Below, piece after piece: positions 10,462-23,057 of a stretch of DNA of 64,000 nt. Each line of letters begins with the position of its first letter. Position 1 is the stretch's first letter. The notes under the pieces were generated by a model that worked only from the letters and a program-made list of their open reading frames with translations, had not been told where the DNA came from and did no database searches. Origin of the DNA: Atherix ibis (lineage: Eukaryota > Arthropoda > Insecta > Diptera > Athericidae); contig OY282610.1 in the NCBI GenBank assembly GCA_958298945.1, positions 50,537,667 to 50,601,666 of the forward strand, in the 5' to 3' direction. The position numbers were made by a program, and so were the translations under genes.

Positions 10462-11900
10462 ATGAATTTTTTCTCAAAACCACCAACAAAAATTTATCCA
10501 GAAAGAATTTTTTCATTCCAATGAGAATTATATGAATTGGAGAAGCTTTGCCTGAAAGTGCACAATCATACCCCAAACAAACATCTCCAAAAAACCACCA
10601 TTTTCATAGAGAAAAACAAATTTTAAGAGAAAGTGGACTCAGTGTAATAATTGTTGCCTCCTATTTTTTGAGAAAACTGGGTGCCTGGTGTAAAAATTGG
10701 ATTTTCGTGAATATTGTCACAAATTTTCGAATTTTTGTGGTTTTTTGCATATCTTTAGGTGGTCAATTTATTTTGCTTTCAGTAAATAAAAAATTTCATT
10801 TTAGGCAATTTTTTTTTAATAGTGCTCACAAAAATTTATTCTGAAAGGATATTCCTTTTTCGATCAGGATAATATGGATCTAGAAGGCTATGTTAAAGTG
10901 TATGTAATGAAACCATGAAACAAATTGCCATTTTTATCCAAAAAAGCAAACTTTATTTTTAAAAAAATACAGCGAACTTTAGGTATTTTTTTTTAAAACG
11001 CCTGGAAAAAATTTTCCTGTAAGGACATTTTTAGTCCGATCAGGATAATAAGAATAATTATTAGTTTCACATATGTATGCGCATTAACATCATTAAACAA
11101 ATTTTCGAAAAAATTTCCTTTTTCATAGAAAAATAGAAATTTAAAAAAAAATTTAATGATCTTTTGGCAAATTTTTCTCAAAACTCCCACCGAAATTTAT
11201 CGTGACATGTCATTTTCCTTCCAATCATTATATTAAGAGTCATAGAAGGTTTGCCTGAAAGTGTGCAATGACACCACAAAATAAATTCTAAAAAAACCTT
11301 AATTTTTATACAAAAAAAAACGAATTTTAATAAAGAAAACAATTAATTTTATGAATTTTTTCTCAAAATCACCAACAAAAATTTATCCAGAAAGGATATT
11401 CTCATTCCAATCGAGAAAATATGTATTGGAGAAGCTTTGCCTAAAAGTACGCAATGACACCATAAAAACAATTCTAAAAACCTTAATTTGTATACAAAAA
11501 AAAACGAATTTTAGGAAAGAAAACTATAAATTTTATGAATTTTTTCTCAAAATCACCAACAAAAATTTATCCAGAAAGGATATTCTAATTTCAATCGAGA
11601 AAATATGCATTGGAGAAGCTTTGGCTAAAAGTACGCAATGACACCATAAAAACAATTCTAAAAACCTTAATTTTTATACAAAAAAAATGAATTTTAAGAA
11701 AGAAAACCATAAATTTTATGAATTTTTTCTCAAAATCACCAACAAAAATTTATCCAGAAATGATATTCTCATTCCAATCGAGAAAATATGCATTGGAGAA
11801 GCTTTGCCTGAAAGTACGCAATGACACCATAAAAACAATTCTAAAAACCTTAATTTTTATACAAAAAAAATGAATTTTAAGAAAGAAAACCATAAATTTT
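10462..11900 (+). repeat. HOR unit 8, 3 A monomers
   Basis: A monomers start at 11351, 11535 and 11718. The second reads GATATTCTAATTTC and TTGGCTAAAAG; the third is the AATGATATTC type. D has GGACATTTTTAGTCC, which breaks the dyad of that monomer. Confidence 0.93.
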
Positions 11901-13705
11901 ATGAATTTTTTTCAAAACCACCAACAAAAATTTATCCAGAAAGAATTTTCTCATTCCAATGAGAATAATATGAATTGGAGAAGCTTTGCCTGAAAGTGCA
12001 CAATCATACCCCAAACAAACATCTCCAAAAAACCACCATTTTCATAGAGAAAAACAAATTTTAAGAGAAAGTGGACTCAGTGTAATAATTGTTGCCTCCT
12101 ATTTTTTGAGAAAACTGGGTGCCTGGTGTAAAAATTGGATTTTCGTGAATATTGTCACAAATTTTCGAATTTTTGTGGTTTTTTGCATATCTTTAGGTGG
12201 TCAATTTATTTTGCTTTCAGTAAATAAAAAATTTAATTTTAGGCAATTTTTTTTTAATAGTGCTCACAAAAATTTATTCTGAAAGGATATTCCTTTTTCG
12301 ATCAGGATAATATGGATCTAGAAGGCTATGTTAAAGTGTATGTAATGAAACCATGAAACAAATTGCCATTTTTATCCAAAAAAGCAAACTTTATTTTTAA
12401 AAAAATACAGCGAACTTTAGGTATTTTTTTTAAAACGCCTGGAAAAAATTTTCCTGTAAGGACTTTTTTAGTCCGATCAGGATAATAAGAATAATTATTA
12501 GTTTCACATATGTATGCGCATTAACATCATTAAACAAATTTTCGAAAAAATTTCCTTTTTCATAGAAAAATAGAAATTTAAAAAAAAATTTAATGGTCTT
12601 TTGCCAAATTTTTCTCAAAACTCCCACCGAAATTTATCGTGACATGTCATTTTCCTTCCAATCATTATATTAAGAGTCATAGAAGGTTTGCCTGAAAGTG
12701 TGCAATGACACCACAAAATAAATTCTAAAAAACCTTAATTTTTATACAAAAAAAACGAATTTTAATAAAGAAAACAATTAATTTTATGAATTTTTTCTCA
12801 AAATCACCAACAAAAATTTATCCAGAAAGGATATTCTCATTCCAATCGAGAAAATATGTATTGGAGAAGCTTTGCCTGAAAGTACGCAATGACACCATAA
12901 AAACAATTCTAAAAACCTTAATTTGTATACAAAAAAAAAACGAATTTTAAGAAAGAAAACTATAAATTTTATGAATTTTTTCTCAAAATCACCAACAAAA
13001 ATTTATCCAGAAAGGATATTCTCATTCCAATCGAAAAAATATGTATTGGAGAAGCTTTGCCTGAAAGTACGCAATGACACCATAAAAACAATTCTAAAAA
13101 CCTTAATTTGTATACAAAAAAAAACGAATTTTAGGAAAGAAAACTATAAATTTTATGAATTTTTTCTCAAAATCACCAACAAAAATTTATCCAGAAAGAA
13201 TATTCTCATTCCAATCGAGAAAATATGCATTGGAGAAGCTTTGCCTAAAAGTACGCAATGACACCATAAAAACCGTTCTAAAACCCTTAATTTTTATACA
13301 AAAAAAACGAATTTTAATAAAGAAAACAATTAATTTTATGAATTTTTTCTCAAAATCACCAACAAAAATTTATCCAGAAAGGATATTCTCATTCCAATCG
13401 AGAAAATATACATTGGAGAAGCTTTGCCTAAAAGTACGCAATGACACCATAAAAACCGTTCTAAAAACCTTAATTTTTATACAAAAAAAAAACGAATTTT
13501 AAGAAAGAAAACCATAAATTTTATGAATTTTTTCTCAAAATCACCAACAAAAATTTATCCAGAAATGATATTCTCATTCCAATCGAGAAAATATGCATTA
13601 GAGAAGCTTTGCCTGAAAGTACGCAATGACACCATAAAAACAATTCTAAAAACCTTAATTTTTATACAAAAAAAATGAATTTTAAGAAAGAAAACCATAA
13701 ATTTT
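11901..13705 (+). repeat. HOR unit 9, 5 A monomers with an internal E-type tail
   Basis: The B start lacks one base of its T/C tract. A monomers start at 12786, 12971, 13155, 13338 and 13523. The third ends with AATAAAGAAAACAATTAATTT (13314-13337), which normally marks the end of E, so an E/A exchange has occurred inside the run. Confidence 0.92.
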
Positions 13706-15146
13706 ATGAATTTTTTCTCAAAACCACCAACAAAAATTTATCCAGAAAGAATTTTCTCATTCCAATGAGAATAATATGAATTGGAGAAGCTTTGCCTGAA
13801 AGTGCACAATCATACCCCAAACAAACATCTCCAAAAAACCACCATTTTCATAGAAAAAAACAAATTTTAAGAGAAAGTGGACTCAGTGTAATAATTGTTG
13901 CCTCCTATTTTTTGAGAAAACTGGGTGCCTGGTGTAAAAATTGGATTTTCGTGAATATTGTCACAAATTTTCGAATTTTTGTGGTTTTTTGCATATCTTT
14001 AGGTGGTCAATTTATTTTGCTTTCAGTAAATAAAAAATTAAATTTTAGGCAATTTTTTTTTAATAGTGCTCACAAAAATTTATTCTGAAAGGATATTCCT
14101 TTTTCGATCAGGATAATATGGATCTAGAAGGCTATGTTAAAGTGTATGTAATGAAACCATGAAACAAATTGCCATTTTTATCCAAGAAAGCAAACTTTAT
14201 TTTTAAAAAAATACAGCGAACTTTAGGTATTTTTTTTTAAAACGCCTGGAAAAAATTTTCCTGTAAGGACTTTTTTAGTCCGATCAGGATAATAAGAATA
14301 ATTATTAGTTTCACATATGTATGCACATTAACATCATTAAACAAATTTTCGAAAAAATTTCCTTTTTCATAGAAAAATGGAAATTAAAAAAAAAATTTAA
14401 TGATCTTTTGGCAAATTTTTCTCAAAACTCCCACCGAAATTTATCGTGACATGTCATTTTCCTTCCAATCCTTATATTAAGAGTCATAGAAGGTTTGCCT
14501 GGAAGTGTGCAATGACACCACAAAATAAATTCTAAAAAACCTTAATTTTTATACAAAAAAAAAAACGAATTTTAATAAAGAAAACAATTAATTTTATGAA
14601 TTTTTTCTCAAAATCACCAACAAAAATTTATCCAGAAAGGATATTCTCATTCCAATCGAGAAAATATGTATTGGAGAAGCTTTGCCTAAAAGTACGCAAT
14701 GACACCATAAAAACAATTCTAAAAACCTTAATTTGTATACAAAAAAAAACGAATTTTAAAAAAGAAAACTATAAATTTTATGAATTTTTTCTCAAAATCA
14801 CCAACAAAAATTTATCCAGAAAGGATATTCTCATTCCAATCGAGAAAATATGTATTGGAAAAGCTTTGCCTGAAAGTACGCAATGACACCATAAAAACAA
14901 TTCTAAAAACCTTAATTTGTATACAAAAAAAAACGAATTTTAGGAAAGAAAACAATAAATTTTATGAATTTTTTCTCAAAATCACCAACAAAAATTTATC
15001 CAGAAAGGAAATTCTCATTTCAATCAAGAAAATATGCATTGGAGAAGCTTTGCCTGAAAGTACGCAATGACACCATAAAAACAATTCTAAAAACCTTAAT
15101 TTTTATACAAAAAAAATGAATTTTAAGAAAGAAAACCATAAATTTA
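13706..15146 (+). repeat. HOR unit 10, 3 A monomers
   Basis: A monomers start at 14596, 14780 and 14964. The last is the GGAAATTCTCATTTCAATC type with CAAGAAAATATGC, the first appearance of that sub-type in the window; it then recurs in many later units. The palindrome in D is altered (ATGCACAT). Confidence 0.93.
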
Positions 15147-16772
15147 ATGAATTTTTTCTCAAAACCACCAACAAAAATTTATCCAGAAAGAATTTTCTCA
15201 TTCCAATGAGAATAATATGAATCGGAGAAGCTTTGCCTGAAAGTGCACAATCATACCCCAAACAAACATCTCCAAAAAACCACCATTTTCATAGAGAAAA
15301 ACAAATTTTAAGAGAAAGTTGACTCAGTGTAATAATTGTTGCCTCCTATTTTTTGAGAAAACTGGGTGCCTGGTGTAAACATTGGATTTTCGTGAATATT
15401 GTCACAAATTTTCGAATTTTTGTGGTTTTTTGCATATCTTTAGGTGGTCAATTTATTTTGCTTTCAGTAAATAAAAAATTTAATTTTAGGCAATTTTTTT
15501 TAATAGTGCTCACAAAAATTTATTCTGAAAGAATATTCCTTTTTCGATCAGGATAATATGGATCTAGAAGGCTATGTTAAAGTGTATGTAATGAAACCAT
15601 GAAACAAATTGCCATTTTTATCCAAAAAAGCAAACTTTATTTTTAAAAAAATACAGCGAACTTTAGGTATTTTTTTTTAAAACGCCTGGAAAAAATTTTC
15701 CTGTAAGGACTTTTTTAGTCCGATCAGGATAATAAGAATAATTATTAGTTTCACATATGTATGCGCATTAACATCATTAAACAAATTTTCGAAAAAATTT
15801 CCTTTTTCATAGAAAAATAGAAATTTAAAAAAAAATTTAATGATCTTTTGGCAAATTTTTCTCAAAACTCCCACCGAAATTTATCGTGACATGTCATTTT
15901 CCTTCCAATCATTATATTAAGAGTCATAGAAGGTTTGCCTGAAAGTGTGCAATGACACCACAAAATAAATTCTAAAAAACCTTAATTTTTATACAAAAAA
16001 AAACGAATTTTAATAAAGAAAACAATTAATTTTATGAATTTTTTCTCAAAATCACCAACAAAAATTTATCCAGAAAGGATATTCTCATTCCAATCGAGAA
16101 AATATGTATTGGAGAAGCTTTGCCTGAAAGTACGCAATGACACCATAAAAACAATTCTAAAAACCTTAATTTGTATACAAAAAAAAAACGAATTTTAAGA
16201 AAGAAAACTATAAATTTTATGATTTTTTCTCAAAATCACCAACAAAAATTTATCCAGAAAGGATATTCTCATGCCAATCGAGAAAATATGTATTGGAGAA
16301 GCTTTGCCTGAAAGTACGCAATGACACCATAAAAACAATTCTAAAAACCTTAATTTGTATACAAAAAAAAAACGAATTTTAGGAAAGAAAACTATAAATT
16401 TTATGAATTTTTTCTCAAAATCACCAACAAAAATTTATCCAGAAAGGATATTCTCATTCCAATCGAGAAAATATGCATTGGAGAAGCTTTGCCTAGAAGT
16501 TCGCAATGACACCATAAAAACCGTTCTAAAAACCTTAATTTTTATACAAAAAAAAAACGAATTTTAAGAAAGAAAACAATAAATTTTATGAATTTTTTCT
16601 CAAAATCACCAACAAAAATTTATCCAAAAAGGAAATTCTCATTTCAATCAAGAAAATATGCATTGGAGAAGCTTTGCCTGAAAGTACGCAATGACACCAT
16701 AAAAACAATTCTAAAAACCTTAATTTTTATACAAAAAAAAAATGAATTTTAAGAAAGAAAACCATAAATTTG
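15147..16772 (+). repeat. HOR unit 11, 4 A monomers
   Basis: A monomers start at 16034, 16219, 16403 and 16588. The second has ATGATTTTTTC and CTCATGCCAATCG. The B-X open frame carries a stop (GTTGACTCAG, near 15319). The A run closely resembles that of unit 13, which is part of a ~3.16 kb tandem duplication. Confidence 0.93.
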
Positions 16773-18390
16773 ATGAATTTTTTCTCAAAACCACCAACAA
16801 AAATTTATCCAGAAAGAATTTTCTCATTTCAATGAGAATAATATGAATCGGAGAAGCTTTGCCTGAAAGTGCACAATCATACCCCAAACAAACATCTCCA
16901 AAAAACCACCATTTTCATAGAGAAAAACAAATTTTAAGAGAAAGTGGACTCAGTGTAATAATTGTTGCCTCCTATTTTTTCAGAAAACTGGGTGCCTGGT
17001 GTAAAAATTGGATTTTCGTGAATATTGTCACAAATTTTCGAATTTTTGTAGTTTTTTGCATATCTTTAGGTGGTCAATTTATTTTGCTTTCAGTAAAAAA
17101 AAATTTAATTTTAGGCAATTTTTTTTAATAGTGCTCACAAAAAATTATTCTGAAAGGATATTCCTTTTTCGATCAGGATAATATGGATCTAGAAGGCTAT
17201 GTTAAAGTGTATGTAATGAAACCATGAAACAAATTGTCATTTTTATCCAAAAAAGCAAACTTTATTTTTAAAAAAATACAGCGAACTTTAGGTTTTTTTT
17301 TTTAAAACGCCTGGAAAAAATTTTCCTGTAAGGACTTTTTTAGTCCGATCAGGATAATAAGAATAATTATTAGTTTCACATATGTATGCGCATTAACATC
17401 ATTAAACAAATTTTCGAAAAAATTCCCTTTTTCATAGAAAAATAGAAATTTAAAAAAAAATTTAATGATCTTTTGGCAAATTTTTCTCAAAACTCCCACC
17501 GAAATTTATCGTGACATGTCATTTTCCTTCCAATCATTATACTAAGAAATATAGAAGATTTGCCTAAAAGTGTGCAATGACACCACAAAATAAATTCTAA
17601 AAAACCTTAATTTTTATACAAAAAAAACGAATTTTAATAAAGAAAACAATTAATTTTATGAATTTTTTCTCAAAATCACCAACAAAAATTTATCCAGAAA
17701 GGATATTCTCATTTCAATCGAGAAAATATGTATTGGAGAAGCTTTGCCTGAAAGTACGCAATGACACCATAAAAACAATTCTAAAAACCTTAGATTGTAT
17801 AAAAAAAAAAACGAATTTTAAGAAAGAAAACTATAAATTTTATGATTTTTTCTCAATATCACCAACAAAAATTTATCCAGAAAGGATATTCTCATTCCAA
17901 TCGAGAAAATATGCATTAAAGAAGCTTTGCCTAAAAGTACGCAATGACACCATAAAAACCGTTCTTAAAACCTTAATTTTTATACAAAAAAAAACGAATT
18001 TTAAGAAAGAAAACTATAAATTTTATGAATTTTTTCTCAAAATCACCAACAAAAATTTATCCAGAAAGGAAATTCTCATTTCAATCAAGAAAATATGCAT
18101 TGGAGAAGCTTTGCCTGAAAGTACGCAATGACACCATAAAAACAATTCTAAAAACCTTAATTTTTATACAAAAAAAATGAATTTTAAGAAAGAAAACCAT
18201 AAATTTTATGAATTTTTTCTCAAAATCACCAACAAAAATTTATCCAGAAAGGAAATTCTCATTTCAATCAAGAAAATATGCATTGGAGAAGCTTTGCCTG
18301 AAAGTACGCAATGACACCATAAAAACAATTCTAAAAACCTTAATTTTTATACAAAAAAAATGAATTTTAAGAAAGAAAACCATAAATTTT
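16773..18390 (+). repeat. HOR unit 12, 4 A monomers
   Basis: A monomers start at 17658, 17842, 18025 and 18208; the last two are both GGAAATTCTC type. The C-D-E part carries the beta haplotype (ATTGTCATT, AATTCCCTTT, TATACTAAG) with the rarer AAGAAATATAGAAG in E. X reads GTAAAAAAAAATTT where a T is lost. Unit 14 is its near-copy. Confidence 0.93.
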
Positions 18391-19931
18391 ATGATTTTTT
18401 TGTCAAAACCACCAACAAAAATTTATCCAGAAAGAATTTTCTCATTCCAATGAGAATAATATGAATTGGAGAAGCTTTGCCTGAAAGTGCACAATCATAC
18501 CCCAAACAAACATCTCCAAAAAACCACCATTTTCATAGAGAAAAACAAATTTTAAGAGAAAGTGGACTCAGTGTAATAATTGTTGCCTCCTATTTTTTGA
18601 GAAAACTGGGTGCCTGGTGTAAAAATTGGATTTTCGTGAATATTGTCACAAATTTTCGAATTTTTTTATTTTTTTGCATATCTTTAGGTGGTCAATTTAT
18701 TTTGCTTTCAGTAAATAAAAAATTTAATTTTAGGCAATTTTTTTTTAATAGTGCTCACAAAAATTTATTCTGAAAGGATATTCCTTTTTCGGTCAGGATA
18801 ATATGGATCTAGAAGGCTATGTGAAAGTGTATGTAATGAAACCATGAAACAAATTGCCATTTTTATCCAAAAAAGCAAACTTTATTTTTAAAAAAATACA
18901 GCGAACTTTAGGTATTTTTTTTTAAAACGCCTGGAAAAAATTTTCCTGTAAGGACTTTTTTAGTCCGATCAGGATAATAAGAATAATTATTAGTTTCACA
19001 TATGTATGCGCATTAACATCATTAAACAAATTTTCGAAAAAATTTCCTTTTTCATAGAAAAATAGAAATTTAAAAAAAAATTTAATGATAGAAGGTTTGC
19101 CTGAAAGTGTGCAATGACACCACAAAATAAATTCTAAAAAACCGTAATTTTTATACAAAAACAACGAATTTTAATAAAGAAAACAATTAATTTTATGAAT
19201 TTTTTCTCAAAATCACCAACAAAAATTTATCCAGAAAGGATATTCTCATTCCAATCGAGAAAATATGTATTGGAGAAGCTTTGCCTGAAAGTACGCAATG
19301 ACACCATAAAAACAATTCTAAAAACCTTAATTTGTATACAAAAAAAAACAAATTTTAAGAAAGAAAACTATAAATTTTATGATGTTTTCTCAAAATCACC
19401 AACAAAAATTTATCCAGAAAGGATATTCTCATGCCAATCGAGAAAATATGTATTGGAGAAGCTTTGCCTGAAAGTACGCAATGACACCATAAAAACAATT
19501 CTAAAAACCTTAATTTGTATACAAAAAAAAAACGAATTTTAGGAAAGAAAACTATAAATTTTATGAATTTTTTCTCAAAATCACCAACAAAAATTTATCC
19601 AGAAAGGATATTCTCATTCCAATCGAGAAAATATGCATTGGAGAAGCTTTGCCTAAAAGTACGCAATGACACCATAAAAACCGTTCTAAAAACCTTAATT
19701 TTTATACAAAAAAAAACGAATTTTAAGAAAGAAAACAATAAATTTTATGAATTTTTTCTCAAAATCACCAACAAAAATTTATCCAAAAAGGAAATTCTCA
19801 TTTCAATCAAGAAAATATGCATTGGAGAAGCTTTGCCTGAAAGTACGCAATGACACCATAAAAACAATTCTAAAAACCTTAATTTTTATACAAAAAAAAA
19901 ATGAATTTTAAGAAAGAAAACCATAAATTTG
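18391..19931 (+). repeat. HOR unit 13, 4 A monomers, 83-bp D/E deletion
   Basis: A monomers start at 19195, 19379, 19563 and 19747. The anchor block is only 804 bp because 83 bp spanning the D/E junction are missing at 19088/19089. B starts ATGATTTTTTTGTC. X reads TTTTTTTATTTTTTTGC. C reads TTCGGTCAGG, shared with unit 15. Confidence 0.93.
19088..19089 (+). other. Deletion junction removing 83 bp of D and E
   Basis: TTTAATGA from D runs straight into TAGAAGGTTTGCC from E. By comparison with neighbouring units, the missing bases start at TCTTTTGGC and end at AAGAGTCA. A single A or CA/GA-type match at the breakpoint leaves little homology, so end-joining is more likely than recombination between monomers. 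Confidence 0.88.
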
Positions 19932-21550
19932 ATGAATTTTTTCTCAAAACCACCAACAAAAATTTATCCAGAAAGAATTTTCTCATTTCAATGAGAATAA
20001 TATGAATCGGAGAAGCTTTGCCTGAAAGTGCACAATCATACCCCAAACAAACATCTCCAAAAAACCACCATTTTCATAGAGAAAAACAAATTTTAAGAGA
20101 AAGTGGACTCAGTGTAATAATTGTTGCCTCCTATTTTCTGAGAAAACTGGGTGCCTGGTGTAAAAATTGGATTTTCGTGAATATTGTCACAAATTTTCGA
20201 ATTTTTGTAGTTTTTTGCATATCTTTAGGTGGTCAATTTATTTTGCTTTCAGTAAATAAAAAATTTAATTTTAGGCAATTTTTTTTAATAGTGCTCACAA
20301 AAAATTATTCTGAAAGGATATTCCTTTTTCGATCAGGATAATATGGATCTAGAAGGCTATGTTAAAGTGTATGTAATGAAACCATGAAACAAATTGCCAT
20401 TTTTATCCAAAAAAGCAAACTTTATTTTTAAAAAAATACAGCGAACTTTAGGTATTTTTTTTTAAAACGCCTGGAAAAATTTTTCCTGTAAGGACTTTTT
20501 TAGTCCGATCAGGATAATAAGAATAATTATTAGTTTCACATATGTATGCGCATTAACATCATTAAACAAATTTTCGAAAAAATTCCCTTTTTCATAGAAA
20601 AATAGAAATTTAAAAAAAAATTTAATGATCTTTTGGCAAATTTTTCTCAAAACTCCCACCGAAATTTATCGTGACATGTCATTTTCCTTCCAATCATTAT
20701 ACTAAGAAATATAGAAGATTTGCCTAAAAGTGTGCAATGACACCACAAAATAAATTCTAAAAAACCTTAATTTTTATACAAAAAAAACGAATTTTAATAA
20801 AGAAAACAATTAATTTTATGAATTTTTTCTCAAAATCACCAACAAAAATTTATCCAGAAAGGATATTCTCATTTCAATCGAGAAAATATGTATTGGAGAA
20901 GCTTTGCCTGAAAGTACGCAATGACACCATAAAAACAATTCTAAAAACTTTAGATTGTATAAAAAAAAAAACGAATTTTAAGAAAGAAAACTATAAATTT
21001 TATGATTTTTTCTCAATATCACCAACAAAAATTTATCCAGAAAGGATATTCTCATTCCAATCGAGAAAATATGCATTAAAGAAGCTTTGCCTAAAAGTAC
21101 GCAATGACACCATAAAAACCGTTCTAAAAACCTTAATTTTTATACAAAAAAAAACGAATTTTAAGAAAGAAAACAATAAATTTTATGAATTTTTTCTCAA
21201 AATCACCAACAAAAATTTATCCAGAAAGGAAATTCTCATTTCAATCAAGAAAATATGCATTGGAGAAGCTTTGCCTGAAAGTACGCAATGACACCATAAA
21301 AACAATTCTAAAAACCTTAATTTTTATACAAAAAAAATGAATTTTAAGAAAGAAAACCATAAATTTTATGAATTTTTTCTCAAAATCACCAACAAAAATT
21401 TATCCAGAAAGGAAATTCTCATTTCAATCAAGAAAATATGCATTGGAGAAGCTTTGCCTGAAAGTACGCAATGACACCATAAAAACAATTCTAAAAACCT
21501 TAATTTTTATACAAAAAAAATGAATTTTAAGAAAGAAAACCATAAATTTT
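19932..21550 (+). repeat. HOR unit 14, 4 A monomers
   Basis: A monomers start at 20818, 21002, 21185 and 21368. It matches unit 12 at an offset of about 3160 bp, including the rare TTAGATTGTATAAAAA in the first A and AAGAAATATAG in E. C has ATTGCCATT instead of ATTGTCATT, so the match is mosaic. Confidence 0.93.
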
Positions 21551-23057
21551 ATGATTTTTTTCTCAAAACCACCAACAAAAATTTATCCAGAAAGAATTTT
21601 CTCATTCCAATGAGAATAATATGAATTGGAGAAGCTTTGCCTGAAAGTGCACAATCATACCCCAAACAAACATCTCCAAAAAACCACCATTTTCATAGAG
21701 AAAAACAAATTTTAAGAGAAAGTGGACTCAGTGTAATAATTGTTGCCTCCTATTTTTTGAGAAAACTGGGTGCCTGGTGTAAAAATTGGATTTTCGTGAA
21801 TATTGTCACAAATTTTCGAATTTTTGTATTTTTTTGCATATCTTTAGGTGGTCAATTTATTTTGCTTTCAGTAAATAAAAAATTTAATTTTAGGCAATTT
21901 TTTTTTAATAGTGCTCACAAAAATTTATTCTGAAAGGATATTCCTTTTTCGGTCAGGATAATATGGATCTAGAAGGCTATGTTAAAGTGTATGTAATGAA
22001 ACCATGAAACAAATTGCCATTTTTATCCAAAAAAGCAAACTTTATTTTTAAAAAAATACAGCGAACTTTAGGTATTTTTTTTTAAAACGCCTGGAAAAAA
22101 TTTTCCTGTAAGGACTTACAGGAAAATTAAAAAGGACTTACAGGAAAATTTTTAAAACGCCTGGAAAAAATTTTCCTGTAAGGACTTTTTTAGTCCGATC
22201 AGGATAATAAGAATAATTATTAGTTTCACATATGTATGCGCATTAACATCATTAAACAAATTTTCGAAAAAATTTCCTTTTTCATAGAAAAATAGAAATT
22301 TAAAAAAAAATTTAATGATCTTTTGGCAAATTTTTCTGAAAACTCCCACCGAAATTTATCGTGACATGTCATTTTCCTTCCAATCATTATATTAAGAGTC
22401 ATAGAAGGTTTGCCTGAAAGTGTGCAATGACACCACAAAATAAATTCTAAAAAACCTTAATTTTTATACAAAAAAAACGAATTTTAATAAAGAAAACAAT
22501 TAATTTTATGAATTTTTTCTCAAAATCACCAACAAAAATTTATCCAGAAAGGATATTCTCATTCCAATCGAGAAAATATGTCCTGGAGAAGCTTTGCCTG
22601 AAAGTACGCAATGACACCATAAAAACAATTCTAAAAACCTTAATTTGTATACAAAAAAAACGAATTTTAAGAAAGAAAACTATAAATTTTATGAATTTTT
22701 TCTCAAAATCACCAACAAAAATTTATCCAGAAAGGATATTCTCATTCCAATCGAGAAAATATGTATTGGAGAAGCTTTGCCTGAAAGTACGCAATGACAC
22801 CATAAAAACAATTCTAAAAACCTTAATTTGTATACAAAAAAAAACGAATTTTAGGAAAGAAAACTATAAATTTTATGAATTTTTTCTCAAAATCACCAAC
22901 AAAAATTTATCCAGAAAGGATATTCTCATTCCAATCGAGAAAATATGCATTGGAGAAGCTTTGCCTAAAAGTACGCAATGACACCATAAAAACCGTTTTA
23001 AAAACCTTAATTTTTATACAAAAAAAACGAATTTTAATAAAAAAAACAATTAATTTT
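21551..23057 (+). repeat. HOR unit 15, 3 A monomers, foldback insertion in D
   Basis: A monomers start at 22508, 22691 and 22875. The anchor block is 957 bp because of about 70 extra bases in D (see 22099-22182). C carries TTCGGTCAGG as in unit 13. The third A ends with an E-type tail (AATAAAAAAAACAATTAATTT, 23033-23057) and is followed at once by B. Confidence 0.93.
22099..22182 (+). repeat. Inverted and direct local duplication inserted in a D monomer
   Basis: AATTTTCCTGTAAG (22099-22112), a GA spacer, and its exact reverse complement CTTACAGGAAAATT (22115-22128) form a 14 bp hairpin. GGACTTACAGGAAAATT is then repeated at 22134-22150. After that the normal D segment from TTTTAAAACGCCTGG starts again in direct orientation (22149 onward). 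The insertion is made entirely of local D sequence in both orientations, as expected from template switching during replication. Confidence 0.88.

Larger units (their letters stand above)
16034..21950 (+). repeat. Tandem duplication at a ~3.16-kb period (units 11-15)
   Basis: The A run of unit 11, all of unit 12 and the start of unit 13 recur as the A run of unit 13, unit 14 and the start of unit 15. Offsets are 3159-3161 bp. Shared private changes include CTCATGCCAATCG, TTAGATTGTATAAAAA, AAGAAATATAG and TTCGGTCAGG. The 83 bp deletion is in unit 13 only and the foldback insertion in unit 15 only, so both arose after the duplication or were lost from the other copy. Confidence 0.85.
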
